From positions 62,001 to 126,000 of the forward strand of contig NZ_JACBGE010000014.1 of assembly GCF_021401345.1 (NCBI RefSeq): a stretch of DNA of 64,000 bases, in the 5' to 3' direction. Below, one piece after another: positions 44,589 to 55,784 of this stretch. Position 1 is the stretch's first letter; every line of letters starts with the position of its first letter. Position numbers and translations under genes: made by a program. The notes under the pieces are model-generated. The model was given only the letters and a program-made list of their open reading frames with translations. It was not told the origin of the DNA and ran no database searches. This DNA is from Hydrogenophaga sp. NFH-34. Its GTDB lineage: Bacteria > Pseudomonadota > Gammaproteobacteria > Burkholderiales > Burkholderiaceae_C.

Positions 44589-44597
44589 GGCGGCGGC

Positions 44598-45521
44598 TTA
44601 CCAGGCCGGCACCAGTTGCGCGAAACCCTGGGGCGCCTCGCGCTCGCTGCTGAAGCTGACCAGATCCCACGCCTCGGGCTGGGCCTGCAAGGCGCGCAGC
44701 AACTGGTTGTTCATGGCGTGGCCCGACCGGAAGGCGCTGTAGGCGGCCAGCAGCGGGTGGCCCACCACGTACAGGTCACCGATGGCGTCGAGGATCTTGT
44801 GCTTGACGAACTCGTCCTGGTAGCGCAACCCGTCGCTGTTGAGCACCTTGTAGTCGTCCATCACGATGGCGTTGTCTAGACCACCCCCCAGCGCGAGTCC
44901 GTGCGAGCGCATCATTTCGACGTCGCGTGTGAAGCCGAAGGTGCGTGCCCGGGCGATTTCGCGCGTGTACTGGCCGCTGCCGAGGTCAAACTCGACGCGC
45001 TGGCCGGTGGCCGTCACCGCCGGGTGGTTGAACTCGATTTCGAACGACAGCTTGAAGCCGTGGTACGGCTCCAGCCGCGCCCATTTGAGCTGACGCCCCT
45101 CGCCTTCGCGCACTTCCACCGGCTTTTTGACGCGGATGAAGCGCTTGGGCGCGTTCTGGGCCACGATGCCCGCGCTTTGCAGCAGGTAGACAAAAGACGC
45201 CGAGGAGCCATCGAGAATGGGCACTTCCTCGGCCGTGATGTCCACGTAGAGGTTGTCCAGCCCGAGGCCGCAGCAGGCGCTCATCAGGTGCTCGATGGTG
45301 TGCACCTTGGCACCACCGCTGGAGATGGTGGAGGCCAGGCGCGTATCGGTCACCGCCTCGGCGTTCACCGGGATCTCCACCGGCTCCGGCAGATCGACCC
45401 GCCGGAACACGATGCCGGTGTCGGGCGCCGCCGGCCGCAGCGTCAGCTCCACCCGCTGGCCACTGTGCAGGCCGACACCGACCGCCTTGGTCAGGGATTT
45501 GAGCGTTCGTTGAGCGAGCAT
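44598..45521 (-). CDS. lpxC: UDP-3-O-acyl-N-acetylglucosamine deacetylase LpxC
   Basis: A 307-residue zinc deacetylase for the committed step of lipid A synthesis. The zinc ligands are in TIEHLMSAC (His near 79) and in [14 protein letters not shown] (His and Asp near 236-240). The catalytic [10 protein letters not shown] block is near residue 96, and [12 protein letters not shown] carries the C-terminal His. It is the last dcw-cluster gene and is separated from ftsZ by a structured 204-bp intergenic element. Confidence 0.96.
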   Translation of the reverse strand: MLAQRTLKSLTKAVGVGLHSGQRVELTLRPAAPDTGIVFRRVDLPEPVEIPVNAEAVTDTRLASTISSGGAKVHTIEHLMSACCGLGLDNLYVDITAEEVPILDGSSASFVYLLQSAGIVAQNAPKRFIRVKKPVEVREGEGRQLKWARLEPYHGFKLSFEIEFNHPAVTATGQRVEFDLGSGQYTREIARARTFGFTRDVEMMRSHGLALGGGLDNAIVMDDYKVLNSDGLRYQDEFVKHKILDAIGDLYVVGHPLLAAYSAFRSGHAMNNQLLRALQAQPEAWDLVSFSSEREAPQGFAQLVPAW

Positions 45522-45599
45522 CCTGCGATTTTAAGTTTGGCTGCCGTCTCCCGCCGGTGGAAATGGCTATGCCGGCGATTGACGAGCCTCCGGAGAGCG

Positions 45600-45722
45600 A
45601 AGCCCCCCGACACCAGGGCAGCAAGGGTCCGGCTCCGCCGGCCCAAGCTGCCGTCCTCCCTCGAAGCGCCAAAGGCGCGCCACAGAGGGGGGAAGCCGCG
45701 TCAGCGGCGCAGGGGGGGTGCC
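45600..45722. repeat. Multi-hairpin intergenic element between ftsZ and lpxC
   Basis: A GC-rich run of nested inverted repeats: GGCAGC/GCTGCC (45617-45652) enclosing GGGTCCGGC/GCCGGCCC, then GCGCC-AAA-GGCGC, then GCCGC-GTCA-GCGGC, flanked by runs of C and G. It resembles the REP-like intergenic palindromes common in Comamonadaceae genomes. It may act as a transcription or mRNA-processing boundary between ftsZ and lpxC. It contains no gene. Confidence 0.55.
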
Positions 45723-45725
45723 GAA

Positions 45726-46955
45726 TCAGTCGGCCTGCTTGCGCAGGAAAGCCGGGATCTCGAAGTCGTCCATGCCGCCGGAAGCCAGGGCGTCGACCTT
45801 GGCCGCGGCCTGGGTGCGGTTGGTACGCCAGACGCTGGGCACCGCCATGGCGTCGTACGCAGGTTGTGCAGCCCCGGTGGCCGCCCCGTTGCCGGCTCCG
45901 CCGACCACGGTATTGACGGTGGGCACGTTGAACGGCACGTTGTCGGTGCCGGTGCGCAGCACCTGCAGGGGCGGCGCGGTGCGGCGGGCAGCGCCCTGGC
46001 GCGACAGGCCGGTGGCGACCACGGTCACGCGCATCTCGTCGCCCAGGCTTTCGTCGTAGGCGGCACCGTAGATGACGTGGGCGTCCGGCGCGGCGTAGGC
46101 CTTGATGGCGTTCATCGCTTCCTTCGACTCCTTCAGCTTCAGGCTGCCCTTGGAGGCCGTCACCAGCACCAGCACGCCCTTGGCGCCGGAGAGGTCCACG
46201 CCTTCCAGCAGCGGACAGGCCACGGCCTGCTCGGCGGCGATGCGGGCGCGGTCGGGGCCTTCGGCGGTGGCGGTGCCCATCATGGCCTTGCCGGGCTCGC
46301 CCATCACGGTGCGCACGTCTTCGAAGTCGACGTTGACGTTGCCGTACTCGTTGATGATCTCGGCGATCCCGCCGACGGCGTTCTTCAGCACATCGTTGGC
46401 GTGGGCAAAGGCTTCGTCCTGGGTGATGTCATCGCCCAGCACGTCCTGCAGCTTCTCGTTGAGCACCACGATCAGCGAGTCGACGTTGGCTTCCAGTTCG
46501 GTCAGGCCGCCGTCGGCATTGGCCATGCGGCGCCCGCCCTCCCAGTCGAACGGCTTGGTGACCACACCCACCGTCAGGATGCCCATTTCCTTGGCCACGC
46601 GGGCGATCACCGGGGCGGCGCCGGTGCCGGTGCCGCCGCCCATGCCGGCCGTGATGAACAGCATGTGGGCGCCATCGATGGCGGTGCGGATTTCCTCCAC
46701 GGCCGCCTCGGCCGCGTCACGGGCTTTTTCGGGCTTGCTGCCGGCGCCCAGGCCGGTGTTGCCGAGCTGGATGGTGCGGGTGGCCGAGCTGCGGGCCAGC
46801 GCCTGCGCATCGGTGTTGGCGCAGATGAACTCCACCCCCTGCACGTTGCGCATGATCATGTGCTCGACGGCGTTGCCGCCGCCGCCGCCGACGCCAATGA
46901 CCTTGATTTGCGTGCCCATGTGGAATTCTTCGACTTCGATCATTTCGATGCTCAT
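45726..46955 (-). CDS. ftsZ: Cell division protein FtsZ
   Basis: A 409-residue tubulin-like GTPase that forms the Z ring. The GTP-binding signature GMGGGTGTGAAPVIA is near residue 105, and the catalytic loop NVDFEDVRTVM (T7) near residue 208. The C-terminal conserved peptide DDFEIPAFLRKQAD is intact for FtsA/ZipA binding. The start follows a strong AGGAGG. The 182-bp gap to ftsA probably contains a promoter, but I see no clear hexamers. Confidence 0.97.
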   Translation of the reverse strand: MSIEMIEVEEFHMGTQIKVIGVGGGGGNAVEHMIMRNVQGVEFICANTDAQALARSSATRTIQLGNTGLGAGSKPEKARDAAEAAVEEIRTAIDGAHMLFITAGMGGGTGTGAAPVIARVAKEMGILTVGVVTKPFDWEGGRRMANADGGLTELEANVDSLIVVLNEKLQDVLGDDITQDEAFAHANDVLKNAVGGIAEIINEYGNVNVDFEDVRTVMGEPGKAMMGTATAEGPDRARIAAEQAVACPLLEGVDLSGAKGVLVLVTASKGSLKLKESKEAMNAIKAYAAPDAHVIYGAAYDESLGDEMRVTVVATGLSRQGAARRTAPPLQVLRTGTDNVPFNVPTVNTVVGGAGNGAATGAAQPAYDAMAVPSVWRTNRTQAAAKVDALASGGMDDFEIPAFLRKQAD

Positions 46956-47137
46956 GTTGGCCTCCTGGGTTGCGCCTGGGGGGGCGCGGGGTGATTCAGA
47001 TAAAACGGTAAGACGGGAAATGCGGAAAACGGGATTCGGTCGTTCAGCCAGGCGGCCCGGTGCCGTCCCGACATCGGAACGGGGATCGCGGGCGGGTCCG
47101 GGGCGACCAGGGGGCGGACGATGGCGTCGAGGTCATG

Positions 47138-48367
47138 TCAGAACGTCCCCAGAAACCAGTTCTTCAGGCGGTCGAAGGCGCCTTGCATGGAGCCGCTCTT
47201 CTGCGCCACCTTGTGGCCGCGCAGACGGGCCTGACGGGCCTCTTCCAGCAAGCCCATGACCGTGGCCGCGCGGGGTTGCGCCACCATGTCCGACAAGGCG
47301 CTGGCGTACTGCGGGATGCCTCGGCGCACGGGTTTGAGGAAGATGTCCTCCCCGAGTTCAACCATGCCGGGCATGACGGCGCTGCCGCCCGTGAGCACGA
47401 TGCCCGAGGACAGCACCTCTTCGTGGCCCGAGTCGCGGATGACCTGCTGCACCAGCGAGAAGATCTCCTCCACCCGGGGTTCGATCACGCCGGCCAGCGC
47501 CTGGCGGCTGAGCATGCGCGGGCCGCGATCGCCCAGACCCGGCACCTCGACCTGCTGGTCCGGGTCGGCCAGCAATTGCTTGGCGCAACCGCTCTCGACC
47601 TTGATGTCCTCGGCGTCCTTGGTCGGTGTGCGCAGCGCCATGGCGATGTCGCTGGTGATCAGGTCACCGGCGATCGGAATCACCGCCGTGTGGCGGATCG
47701 CGCCGCCCGCGAAGATCGCCACGTCGGTGGTGCCGGCGCCGATGTCCACCAACGCCACGCCCAACTCCTTCTCGTCGTCGGTCAGGATGGCCTGGCTGCT
47801 GGCCAGCGGGTTGAGCATGAGCTGGTCGACCTCCAGACCGCAGCGGCGCACGCACTTGATGATGTTTTCCGCCGCGCTCTGCGCACCGGTGACGATGTGC
47901 ACCTTGGCTTCGAGCCGGATGCCGCTCATGCCGATCGGCTCCTTGACCTCCTGGCCGTCGATCACGAACTCCTGCGGCTCCACCAACAGCAGGCGCTGGT
48001 CGGTCGAGATGTTGATCGCCTTGGCGGTCTCGATCACGCGCGCCACGTCGGCCGGCGTGACCTCGCGGTCCTTGATCGCGACCATCCCGCTGGAGTTGAT
48101 GCCGCGGATGTGGCTGCCGGTGATGCCGGTGTAGACGCGGGCGATGCGGCAGTCGGCCATCAGCTCGGCCTCCTTGAGCGCCTGCTGGATGCTCTGCACG
48201 GTCGCGTCGATATTGACCACCACCCCGCGCTTGAGGCCGTGGCTGGGGGCGACACCCAGCCCGGCCAGCTTGAGCTCGCCTTGGGGCAGGACCTCCGCCA
48301 CCACCACCATGATCTTGGCGGTGCCTATGTCGAGTCCGACGACCAGATCCTTGTATTCCTTGGCCAT
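47138..48367 (-). CDS. ftsA: Cell division protein FtsA
   Basis: A 409-residue actin-like ATPase that tethers FtsZ to the membrane. The phosphate-1 motif VGLDIGTAKI is near residue 9, VDIGAGTTDVAIF near residue 205, and GIVLTGGSAVMPG near residue 335. The C-terminal amphipathic membrane-targeting helix (FDRLKNWFLGTF) is present. It follows ftsQ by 15 bases. Confidence 0.96.
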   Translation of the reverse strand: MAKEYKDLVVGLDIGTAKIMVVVAEVLPQGELKLAGLGVAPSHGLKRGVVVNIDATVQSIQQALKEAELMADCRIARVYTGITGSHIRGINSSGMVAIKDREVTPADVARVIETAKAINISTDQRLLLVEPQEFVIDGQEVKEPIGMSGIRLEAKVHIVTGAQSAAENIIKCVRRCGLEVDQLMLNPLASSQAILTDDEKELGVALVDIGAGTTDVAIFAGGAIRHTAVIPIAGDLITSDIAMALRTPTKDAEDIKVESGCAKQLLADPDQQVEVPGLGDRGPRMLSRQALAGVIEPRVEEIFSLVQQVIRDSGHEEVLSSGIVLTGGSAVMPGMVELGEDIFLKPVRRGIPQYASALSDMVAQPRAATVMGLLEEARQARLRGHKVAQKSGSMQGAFDRLKNWFLGTF

Positions 48368-48382
48368 GATGCGTTGCTTCGA

Positions 48383-49180
48383 TTACCGGGTTTTCGGTGG
48401 GGTGTTGGGGGCTTCGACGAGGGTGGTCACGCCGCGCACACGCAGGGCGTAACCGTTGGGGTAGCGCAGGTCGGCGTATTGCAGCGGACCGGGGTAGCGT
48501 TGCTGGATCTGGCCCAGCGAGCCTATGAACCGGGCGACACGCGCCTGCAAGGCTTCGGGCGTGCCGCGGCCAAGCTCCACCACGGCACCGCCTTCGAGTT
48601 CGGCGCGCCAGCCACCGCGCTCGTTGAGCTGCAGCTTCAGCAGCACCAGCTGGTGGCGCGCAAATTCGGCCTTCAGCGGCTGGAACAGCGCCCAGACCTG
48701 CGCCGACTGGTGCTCCGGCCCCGACAGCTCCGGCAGCCCCTCCAGTTCGTCCGGCGTGGCCTCGAACACTTCGCCCAGGTGATTGACGAGGTGACCGCCG
48801 CCGGCGCCGCCCCACCAAGCCACCGGCTGGTGCTCTTCGATCGTCACACGCAGGCGGTTGGGGAATTCGCGCTGCACCACCGCCTTGCGCACCCAGGGCA
48901 CCGACTCGAACAGCCGCTGCACCTGGCGCAGGTCCAGCGCCAGGAAGCCGCTGGCCAGCGCATTGCGCAAAGGCGCCGCCAGTTGCGAACGGATGGACAC
49001 CGCGTTCTGGTGCGCCACGTCGCCCTGCACCAGCACCGACTGCACCGACCACGCCGGGTGCCGCACCGCCCACAGCCCGATCACGCCCACGGCCAGCGCG
49101 GCGAACAGCGCCACCAGGGCGCGTGTCGCCACGGCCATCAGCCGGACGTCCAGGGGCAGGTCGAGGTCGGTGGCAGCCAT
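48383..49180 (-). CDS. ftsQ: Cell division protein FtsQ
   Basis: A 265-residue bitopic divisome protein. A cytoplasmic N-terminus and one transmembrane helix (residues about 17-37) are followed by a POTRA domain (SVQSVLVQGDVAHQNAVSIRSQL...) and a beta domain. It links early and late division proteins with FtsB and FtsL. The ATG at 49180 was chosen; it lies 8 bases after the ddlB stop. Confidence 0.9.
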   Translation of the reverse strand: MAATDLDLPLDVRLMAVATRALVALFAALAVGVIGLWAVRHPAWSVQSVLVQGDVAHQNAVSIRSQLAAPLRNALASGFLALDLRQVQRLFESVPWVRKAVVQREFPNRLRVTIEEHQPVAWWGGAGGGHLVNHLGEVFEATPDELEGLPELSGPEHQSAQVWALFQPLKAEFARHQLVLLKLQLNERGGWRAELEGGAVVELGRGTPEALQARVARFIGSLGQIQQRYPGPLQYADLRYPNGYALRVRGVTTLVEAPNTPPKTR

Positions 49181-49188
49181 GGCGGGGG

Positions 49189-50163
49189 TCAGGCCTTCAG
49201 GGAAGCCGGGTTGTCCAGCGCGGCGGTGGCCAGCACCTGCAGGCACAGGTCCTCGTAGGACACGCCCGTGGCGCGGGCCGACATCGGCACCAGCGAATGC
49301 CCGGTCATGCCGGGCGAGGTGTTGATTTCGAGCAACCAGGGCTTGCGCGTGGTGGCGTCGATCATCACGTCGGCGCGCGCCCAGCCCCGGCAGTCGAGTG
49401 TGCGGAAGGCCTGGAGCACCAGCGCCTGGATCGCGGCCTCCTCGCCCTCGGGCAGGCCGCAGGGCACGAGGTACTTCGTGTCGTCGGTGAAGTACTTGTT
49501 CTGGTAGTCGTAGTTGCCATCGGGCGCCACGATGCGGATCACCGGCAACGCACGCGCCGCGTCGCCCGTCCCGAGCACCGGGCAAGTGACCTCGTCGCCG
49601 GCGATGAACTGCTCGCACATCACCATCGGGTCCAGGCCTGCGGCCAGCGCGTAGGCCGCGTCGCACTGTTCCAGCGTCGTGACCTTGGTGAGCCCGATGG
49701 TGGAGCCTTCGCGCACCGGCTTGACGATCATCGGCGCCCCCAGCGCGGCGAAGGCGGCGCGCGTTTCCGCCGCGCTGCGCACCTGCCGCCAGGCCGGCGT
49801 GGCCAGGCCTTCGGCGATCCAGATGCGCTTAGTCATGAGCTTGTCCATGGCCACCGACGAGGCCATCACACCCGGGCCGGTGTACGGGATGCCCAACAAC
49901 TCCAGCGCGCCTTGCACCGTGCCGTCTTCGCCGAAGCGGCCATGCAGCGCGATGAAGACGCGCGAAAAGCCGTCGCGCCGCAACTCACTCAGGTCGCGCT
50001 CGGCCGGGTCGAAGGCGTGGGCATCCACGCCCTTGGCCTTCAGCGCGGCCAACACGCCGGCGCCCGACATCAGCGAGACCTCCCGTTCGGCCGATCGGCC
50101 GCCCAGCAGGACGGCCACCTTGCCCAAGGCCTGCACATCGATGGGGTTCATGTTCGGATTCAT
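49189..50163 (-). CDS. ddlB: D-alanine--D-alanine ligase
   Basis: A 324-residue ATP-grasp enzyme that makes the D-Ala-D-Ala dipeptide. The [19 protein letters not shown] block is near residue 16, the [16 protein letters not shown] block near residue 75, [11 protein letters not shown] near residue 155, and the [14 protein letters not shown] active-site block near the C-terminus. It starts 2 bases after murC. Confidence 0.95.
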   Translation of the reverse strand: MNPNMNPIDVQALGKVAVLLGGRSAEREVSLMSGAGVLAALKAKGVDAHAFDPAERDLSELRRDGFSRVFIALHGRFGEDGTVQGALELLGIPYTGPGVMASSVAMDKLMTKRIWIAEGLATPAWRQVRSAAETRAAFAALGAPMIVKPVREGSTIGLTKVTTLEQCDAAYALAAGLDPMVMCEQFIAGDEVTCPVLGTGDAARALPVIRIVAPDGNYDYQNKYFTDDTKYLVPCGLPEGEEAAIQALVLQAFRTLDCRGWARADVMIDATTRKPWLLEINTSPGMTGHSLVPMSARATGVSYEDLCLQVLATAALDNPASLKA

Positions 50164-50165
50164 GG

Positions 50166-51575
50166 TCACACCTTGTCCTTGCCGGCCAGCTCGATCACCT
50201 GAGCGGCCACCGCGCCGATGGAGCCGGCGCCCATGCACAGCACCACATCGCCGTCGCGGGCGTTGTCCAGCACCGCCTGGGGCATGGCGGCTATGTCGTC
50301 CACAAAGACCGGTTCGAGCTTGCCCGCCACGCGCAGCGCGCGCGCCAGCGACCGGCCGTCGGCGGCCACGATGGGCGCTTCGCCAGCCGCGTAGACCTCG
50401 GCCAGCAGCACCGCGTCGGCCTGGCCGATCACTTTGACGAAGTCCTCGAAGCAGTCGCGCGTGCGGCTGTAGCGGTGCGGCTGGAACGCCAGCACCAGGC
50501 GGCGTTCGGGGAAAGCCCCGCGCGCGGCCGCGATGGTGGCGGCCATTTCCACCGGGTGGTGGCCATAGTCGTCGACCAGGGTCGCGCGACCACCCGCCGG
50601 CAGCGGCGCTTCGCCATAGCGCTGGAAGCGCCGGCCCACGCCCTTGAAGTCGGCCAGCGCCTGCAGCAGCGCCGCATCGGGAATGCCCAGTTCGACCGCG
50701 ATGCCGATGGCGGCCAGGGCGTTGAGCACGTTGTGGCGGCCCGGCAGGTTGAGCACCACGTCGAGGTCGGGCAGTTGCACGCCGTTGCGGCGCTGCACGG
50801 TGAAGTGCATCTGTGCCCCCACAGCGCGCACATCCACCGCGCGGATCTGCGCATCTTCGGCCATGCCGTAGCTGGTGATCGGGCGCCCGATCTGCGGCAG
50901 GATCTCGCGAATCGCGGCGTCGTCCACGCACACCACGGCGGCGCCGTAGAACGGCATCTTGTGCAGGAAGTCGACGAAGGCGCCCTTGAGCCGGCCGAAG
51001 TCGTGCCCGTAGGTGTCCATGTGGTCGGCGTCGATGTTGGTGACGACCGAAATCACCGGCAGCAGGTTGAGGAAAGACGCGTCGGACTCGTCCGCCTCGA
51101 CCACGATGTACTCGCCCGAACCGAGCTGGGCATTGGCGCCGGCGCTGTTGAGCCGGCCACCGATGACGAAGGTCGGGTCCAGGCCTGCAGCGGCGAGCAC
51201 GCTCGCCACCAGACTGGTGGTCGTGGTCTTGCCGTGCGTGCCAGCGATGGCGATGCCTTTTTTCATGCGCATCAGCTCGGCCAGCATGACCGCGCGCGGC
51301 ACCACCGGCACGAGCTTGGCGTGCGCCGCCACCACCTCGGGGTTGTCTTCCTTCACGGCGGTCGAGGTGACGATGGCGTCGGCCCCCTCGATGAAAGCGG
51401 CGTCATGCCCCCGGTGCACCGTGGCACCCAGTGCGACCAGGCGGCGCGTGGCGGCGTTGGCCCCCAGGTCGCTGCCGGAGATCACGTAGCCCTGGTTCAG
51501 CAGCACCTCGGCAATACCGCTCATGCCCGAACCGCCGATGCCGACGAAGTGAATGTGGCGAATGGCGTGCTTCAT
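50166..51575 (-). CDS. murC: UDP-N-acetylmuramate--L-alanine ligase MurC
   Basis: A 469-residue Mur ligase adding L-Ala to UDP-MurNAc. It begins [19 protein letters not shown], with the ATP P-loop [15 protein letters not shown] near residue 112 and [14 protein letters not shown] near residue 172. It overlaps murG by 4 bases. It is the first amino acid-adding enzyme of the pathway completed by MurD, MurE and MurF in this cluster. Confidence 0.96.
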   Translation of the reverse strand: MKHAIRHIHFVGIGGSGMSGIAEVLLNQGYVISGSDLGANAATRRLVALGATVHRGHDAAFIEGADAIVTSTAVKEDNPEVVAAHAKLVPVVPRAVMLAELMRMKKGIAIAGTHGKTTTTSLVASVLAAAGLDPTFVIGGRLNSAGANAQLGSGEYIVVEADESDASFLNLLPVISVVTNIDADHMDTYGHDFGRLKGAFVDFLHKMPFYGAAVVCVDDAAIREILPQIGRPITSYGMAEDAQIRAVDVRAVGAQMHFTVQRRNGVQLPDLDVVLNLPGRHNVLNALAAIGIAVELGIPDAALLQALADFKGVGRRFQRYGEAPLPAGGRATLVDDYGHHPVEMAATIAAARGAFPERRLVLAFQPHRYSRTRDCFEDFVKVIGQADAVLLAEVYAAGEAPIVAADGRSLARALRVAGKLEPVFVDDIAAMPQAVLDNARDGDVVLCMGAGSIGAVAAQVIELAGKDKV

Positions 51576-52699
51576 GCGCCCTTCCCCTTCGCGAGCTGCT
51601 CACAGGCCGCCACCACGGCGGCCACGGCCTCGGTCTTTGCCATTTGCTGGGCCTTCACGGCCATCTCCATCAAAGTGGCCCGTTGCACCGTGCGCAGGGT
51701 CTGCGCCAGCGATTCGGGCGTGAATGCGGGTTGGGGCACCAGCCAGGCAGCGCCCGCATCCACCAGGAAGCGGGCGTTGGTGGTCTGGTGGTCGTCCACC
51801 GCGTGCGGAAAGGGCACGAACAGCGCGGCCGCTCCCACAGCGGCGATTTCCGTCACGGTGCTGGCACCGGCACGGCAGACGATCAGGTCGGCGTCGGCGA
51901 AGGCCTGGGCCGTGTCGTCGATGAAGGGCGTGAGCGTCGCGTCGACCCCTGCTGCGGCGTAGTTCGCACGCAGCTCGTCGATCTGTTTTTCGCCGCTCTG
52001 GTGGATCACCTGCGGGCGCTCGGATTCGGGCAGCAGCGCCAGCGCGCGCGGCACGGTGTCGTTGAGCGCCTTGGCTCCCAGGCTGCCCCCCACCACCAGC
52101 AGGCGCAGCGGCCCGCTGCGCCCCGCCAGACGCTGCGCCGGTGGCGGCTGTTGCAGAAACGGTGCGCGCAGCGGATTGCCCACCCAGGCACCCTTCTTCA
52201 GCGCCCCGGGGAAGGCCAGAAACACGCGGTCGGCGACGCCGGCCAGCACCTTGTTGGCCAGCCCCGCCACCGAGTTCTGTTCGTGCAGCACCAGGGGCTT
52301 GCCCGCGAGCGTGCCCATCATGCCGCCCGGGAACGTGATGTAGCCCCCCAGGCCCACCAGCACGTCGGGGCGCACGCGGCGCACCACCTGCCAGGCCTGC
52401 CAGAAGGCACGCAGCAACCGCAGCGGCAGCAGCACCAGCGTCTGGAACCCCTTGCCGCGCACGCCACCGAAGTCGATGGTTTCCAGCGCAAAACCGCGCG
52501 GCGGCACCAGCCGGCTTTCCATGCTGCCCGGCGCGCCGAGCCAGTGCACGCGCCAGCCCTGTTCGCGCAGGGCCTCGGCCACGGCCAGGCCGGGGAAGAT
52601 GTGCCCGCCCGTGCCACCGGCCATCACCAGCGCACACCGCGCCGTGCCCCGGTGGCCTGCCGCAGAGGTCGTGTGACGCGGGGTGGTGTTCGGCGTCAT
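51572..52699 (-). CDS. murG: UDP-N-acetylglucosamine--undecaprenyl-PP-MurNAc-pentapeptide transferase MurG
   Basis: A 375-residue glycosyltransferase (family 28) that makes lipid II on the inner face of the membrane. The N-terminal [19 protein letters not shown] motif is near residue 25, GGYITFPG near residue 120, [13 protein letters not shown] near residue 205, and [12 protein letters not shown] near residue 285. The ATG at 52699 overlaps the ftsW stop by 4 bases. Confidence 0.95.
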   Translation of the reverse strand: MTPNTTPRHTTSAAGHRGTARCALVMAGGTGGHIFPGLAVAEALREQGWRVHWLGAPGSMESRLVPPRGFALETIDFGGVRGKGFQTLVLLPLRLLRAFWQAWQVVRRVRPDVLVGLGGYITFPGGMMGTLAGKPLVLHEQNSVAGLANKVLAGVADRVFLAFPGALKKGAWVGNPLRAPFLQQPPPAQRLAGRSGPLRLLVVGGSLGAKALNDTVPRALALLPESERPQVIHQSGEKQIDELRANYAAAGVDATLTPFIDDTAQAFADADLIVCRAGASTVTEIAAVGAAALFVPFPHAVDDHQTTNARFLVDAGAAWLVPQPAFTPESLAQTLRTVQRATLMEMAVKAQQMAKTEAVAAVVAACEQLAKGKGA

Positions 52700-53976
52700 G
52701 CGCGCCCTCCCCGCATCAGTTGGCGGTTCTCGTAATCCACCCGCAGCACGATGGCAATGGCCACCAGGTTCATCAGCACGGCCGAGCCGCCATAGCTCAT
52801 GAGCGGCAGCGTCAGCCCCTTGGTGGGCAGGGCCCCCAGGTTCACGCCGATGTTGATGAAGGCCTGGAAGCCCATCCACAGACCCACCCCCTGGGCCACC
52901 AGCCCCGCGAAAACCTGGTCCAGCGCAATCGCCTGGCGCCCGATGTACATGATGCGGCGCGTCAGCCACAGGAACAGGCCGATCAGCGCGAGCACGCCGA
53001 TCAGGCCGAACTCTTCGCCCACCACCGCCAGCAGGAAGTCGGTGTGCGCCTCGGGCAGCCAGTGCAGCTTTTCCACGCTGCCGCCCAGACCGACACCGAA
53101 GATCTCGCCGCGCCCGATGGCGATGAGCGCGTGCGAGAGCTGGTAGCCCTTGCCCAGCGCATGGTTCTCGCTGAACGGGTCCAGGTACGCAAAGATGCGT
53201 TCGCGGCGCCACTCGCTGGTCAGCACGATCATGGCGAACGCGGCCACCACCAGCAGCGCCATGAGGAAGAACATGCGGGCGTTGACGCCCCCCAGGAACA
53301 GGATGCCCATGGCAATCACCACGATCACCATGAACGCGCCCATGTCGGGCTCGGCCAGCAGCAGCATGCCCACCACCAGCACCGCCAGCGCCATCGGCAG
53401 CACAGCGCGGAAGAAGCGCTCCTTGACCTCCATGCGGCGCACCATGTAGTCGGCGGCGTAGAGCAGCACGGCCAGTTTGGCCAGCTCCGAAGGCTGGAAG
53501 CTCATGAAACCGAAGGAAATCCAGCGGCGGGCCCCGTTGACCACCGTGCCGACGTGCGGGATCAACACCACCACCAGCAGCACCAGCGCCACGGCGAACA
53601 GCCAGGGTGCAAAACGCTCCCAGGTGCGCATCGGCACCTGGAACGCCATCAGCGCGGCCACCATCCCGATCAGGATGAAGAAGCCGTGCCGGACCACGAA
53701 ATGGGTGTGGCTGTAGTTGGCGAAGCGGGGGTTGTCGGGCAGCGCGATCGAGGCCGAATACACCATCACCAGGCCCCAGGCCAGCAGGGACAGCACCACC
53801 CACAGCAGCGGCTGGTCAAAGCCCAGCTCGCGCACCGCGGCGTTGCGTGTGCCCGCATAGGTGCGGTTGGACAGCCGCACCGGCAGCGCGTCGCCACCGG
53901 TCAGCGCGCCCGCGAGGCTGCGCCCCGAAAACAGGTCGCGCAGGCGGCTGGCGAAGGAACGGGCTTCGGTGCTCAC
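52696..53976 (-). CDS. ftsW: Division SEDS peptidoglycan polymerase FtsW
   Basis: A 426-residue SEDS-family glycosyltransferase of the divisome, partner of FtsI. The family block [19 protein letters not shown] is near residue 150, and [14 protein letters not shown] near the C-terminus. The GTG at 53976 overlaps the murD stop (GTGA) and gives a cytoplasmic N-terminus of about 55 residues. A longer frame exists upstream within murD and was rejected. Confidence 0.93.
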   Translation of the reverse strand: MSTEARSFASRLRDLFSGRSLAGALTGGDALPVRLSNRTYAGTRNAAVRELGFDQPLLWVVLSLLAWGLVMVYSASIALPDNPRFANYSHTHFVVRHGFFILIGMVAALMAFQVPMRTWERFAPWLFAVALVLLVVVLIPHVGTVVNGARRWISFGFMSFQPSELAKLAVLLYAADYMVRRMEVKERFFRAVLPMALAVLVVGMLLLAEPDMGAFMVIVVIAMGILFLGGVNARMFFLMALLVVAAFAMIVLTSEWRRERIFAYLDPFSENHALGKGYQLSHALIAIGRGEIFGVGLGGSVEKLHWLPEAHTDFLLAVVGEEFGLIGVLALIGLFLWLTRRIMYIGRQAIALDQVFAGLVAQGVGLWMGFQAFINIGVNLGALPTKGLTLPLMSYGGSAVLMNLVAIAIVLRVDYENRQLMRGGRA

Positions 53977-55784
53977 AGGCCCCCTCCGAGTTCCACACCC
54001 CGTTCGGCCGCCAACGCCTGCACGGCTCCGACAAATACACGCGCCCGGTGCCCGTAGTTCTCGAACATGTCCAGACTGGCGCAGGCGGGCGAGAGCAGCA
54101 CCGCGTCGCCGGAACGGGCCCAGGCCGCGCACTGCTGCACCGCCTCGGGCAGGCTGGCGGCGTCGGCCATCTCGACCCCCGCCTGTTGCGCTTCGGCGCC
54201 GATCTGCGCCCGGATACGCTCGGCGTCGCGGCCGATGAAGACCACCGCGCGCGCGTGGCGCGCCACCGGCGCCGCCAGGGGCGAAAAGTCCTGGCCCTTG
54301 CCGTCGCCCCCCAGGATCACGACCAGGCGGCGCTCCGCGCCAAGGCCGCTGATCGCCGCCAACGTGGCACCGACGTTGGTGCCCTTGCTATCGTCGAAGT
54401 ACTCGACCTCGTCGACGATGCCGACCGGTTCGACCCGGTGCGGCTCGCCGCGGTATTCGCGCAGCCCGTGCAGCATGGGCGCCAGCGGCGCGCCGGTCGA
54501 CGTGGCCAGCGCCAGCGCGGCCAGCGCGTTGGCGGCGTTGTGGCGGCCGCGGATACGCAGCGCATCGGCCGGCATGAGGCGCTGCAGGTACAGCTCCTCC
54601 TCGTCGTCGGCGCGGCCCCGCTTGCGGGTTTCGTCCAGCGCCAGCGCCCGCACCAGCCATTCCATGCCATTGACCGCTTCCAGCCCCCAGTCGCCGGCGC
54701 GCGTGGGCAAGTCCAGGCCGAAGCTGCTCCAGGGCCGGGCGCTTTGCTGGCGATTGCGACCGCTGATCTTGACCGTCACCAGCCCCGGCTTCATTCCCAG
54801 CACCTGGGGGTCGTCACGGTTGAGCACCATCAGCGCCTGCTGACCGAAGGCCTCGGCCTTGGCCCCGGCGTAGGCAGCCATCGACCCATGCCAGTCGAGA
54901 TGGTCTTCGGTGATGTTGAGCACCGTCGCGGCCGTCGGCACCGCGTCCCAGTCGCCACCGGCCGTGCCGTCGAGTTGGAAGCTCGACAACTCCAGCACCC
55001 AGACCTGCGGCAGGTGCGGCGGCTCGGGCGGCGGCGGGGGTGGCGGGGCGATCAGGGGCGCGACCTCGACGTCGGCCTCGGGTTCGACCGACTCGACGGT
55101 GTCATCGGCGACCGACGCGGCCACCTCCGGGCTGGCGGCTGCGTCGGCAGCCTCCGCGCTGTCGGGGGACGCGCTGTCGACCGCCACCGACACTTCGCCC
55201 TCGGCCACCGGTTCGATCACGTCGGCTTGCGCCGCTTGCGCTGCGGCCTCGGCATCCGCCTGCGCTTCGGCAGCCAGCGCTTCGCCCAGCACATCCAGCA
55301 GGGCCGGACCGATGTTGCCGGCCACCGCCACGCGCAGGCCGGCGCGCTCGAGCAGCAGGCCGGTGAGCGAGGTGACCGTGGTTTTGCCGTTGGTGCCCGT
55401 GATCGCCAGCACCTTCGGCCGGTAAGGCCAGGCTTCGCGCACGCCCAGTTCGCGCAGGGCGGCGGCAAACAGGTCCAGCTCGCCCACCAGCGGCACGCCG
55501 TGTTCGGTGGCCCAGGCGCGCACGGGCGCCAGTTGGGCTGGCGGCAGTCCTGGGCTGCGGGCAATGAGCTGCCAGGGCCCGCTGCCGAGCAAGCCCTCGT
55601 CGAAGGCACCGGCCACGAACGCCACCGCCGGGCATTCGGCCTGCAGCCGCGCCAGCGACGGCGGCGCAGGCCGGGTGTCGGCCACGGTCACCCGGGCGCC
55701 CTGGGCCGCGCACCAGCGCGCCATGGACAGGCCGGAGATGCCCAGGCCGAGGATGAGAACGTGTTGGTCCTGGAGCGTGTTCAT
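53973..55784 (-). CDS. murD: UDP-N-acetylmuramoyl-L-alanine--D-glutamate ligase MurD with a long acidic insertion
   Basis: At 603 residues this is much longer than the E. coli enzyme of about 440. All catalytic parts are present: [15 protein letters not shown] at the N-terminus, [13 protein letters not shown] near 128-140, LELSSFQLD near 265 and the [10 protein letters not shown] block. The excess is mainly at residues about 171-258, between the first helices of the ATPase domain and the LELSSFQL strand. That stretch is Ala, Glu, Asp and Val rich and ends in seven consecutive Pro. Its position would put it in a surface loop. It overlaps ftsW and mraY by 4 bases each. Confidence 0.93.
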   Translation of the reverse strand: MNTLQDQHVLILGLGISGLSMARWCAAQGARVTVADTRPAPPSLARLQAECPAVAFVAGAFDEGLLGSGPWQLIARSPGLPPAQLAPVRAWATEHGVPLVGELDLFAAALRELGVREAWPYRPKVLAITGTNGKTTVTSLTGLLLERAGLRVAVAGNIGPALLDVLGEALAAEAQADAEAAAQAAQADVIEPVAEGEVSVAVDSASPDSAEAADAAASPEVAASVADDTVESVEPEADVEVAPLIAPPPPPPPEPPHLPQVWVLELSSFQLDGTAGGDWDAVPTAATVLNITEDHLDWHGSMAAYAGAKAEAFGQQALMVLNRDDPQVLGMKPGLVTVKISGRNRQQSARPWSSFGLDLPTRAGDWGLEAVNGMEWLVRALALDETRKRGRADDEEELYLQRLMPADALRIRGRHNAANALAALALATSTGAPLAPMLHGLREYRGEPHRVEPVGIVDEVEYFDDSKGTNVGATLAAISGLGAERRLVVILGGDGKGQDFSPLAAPVARHARAVVFIGRDAERIRAQIGAEAQQAGVEMADAASLPEAVQQCAAWARSGDAVLLSPACASLDMFENYGHRARVFVGAVQALAAERGVELGGGL

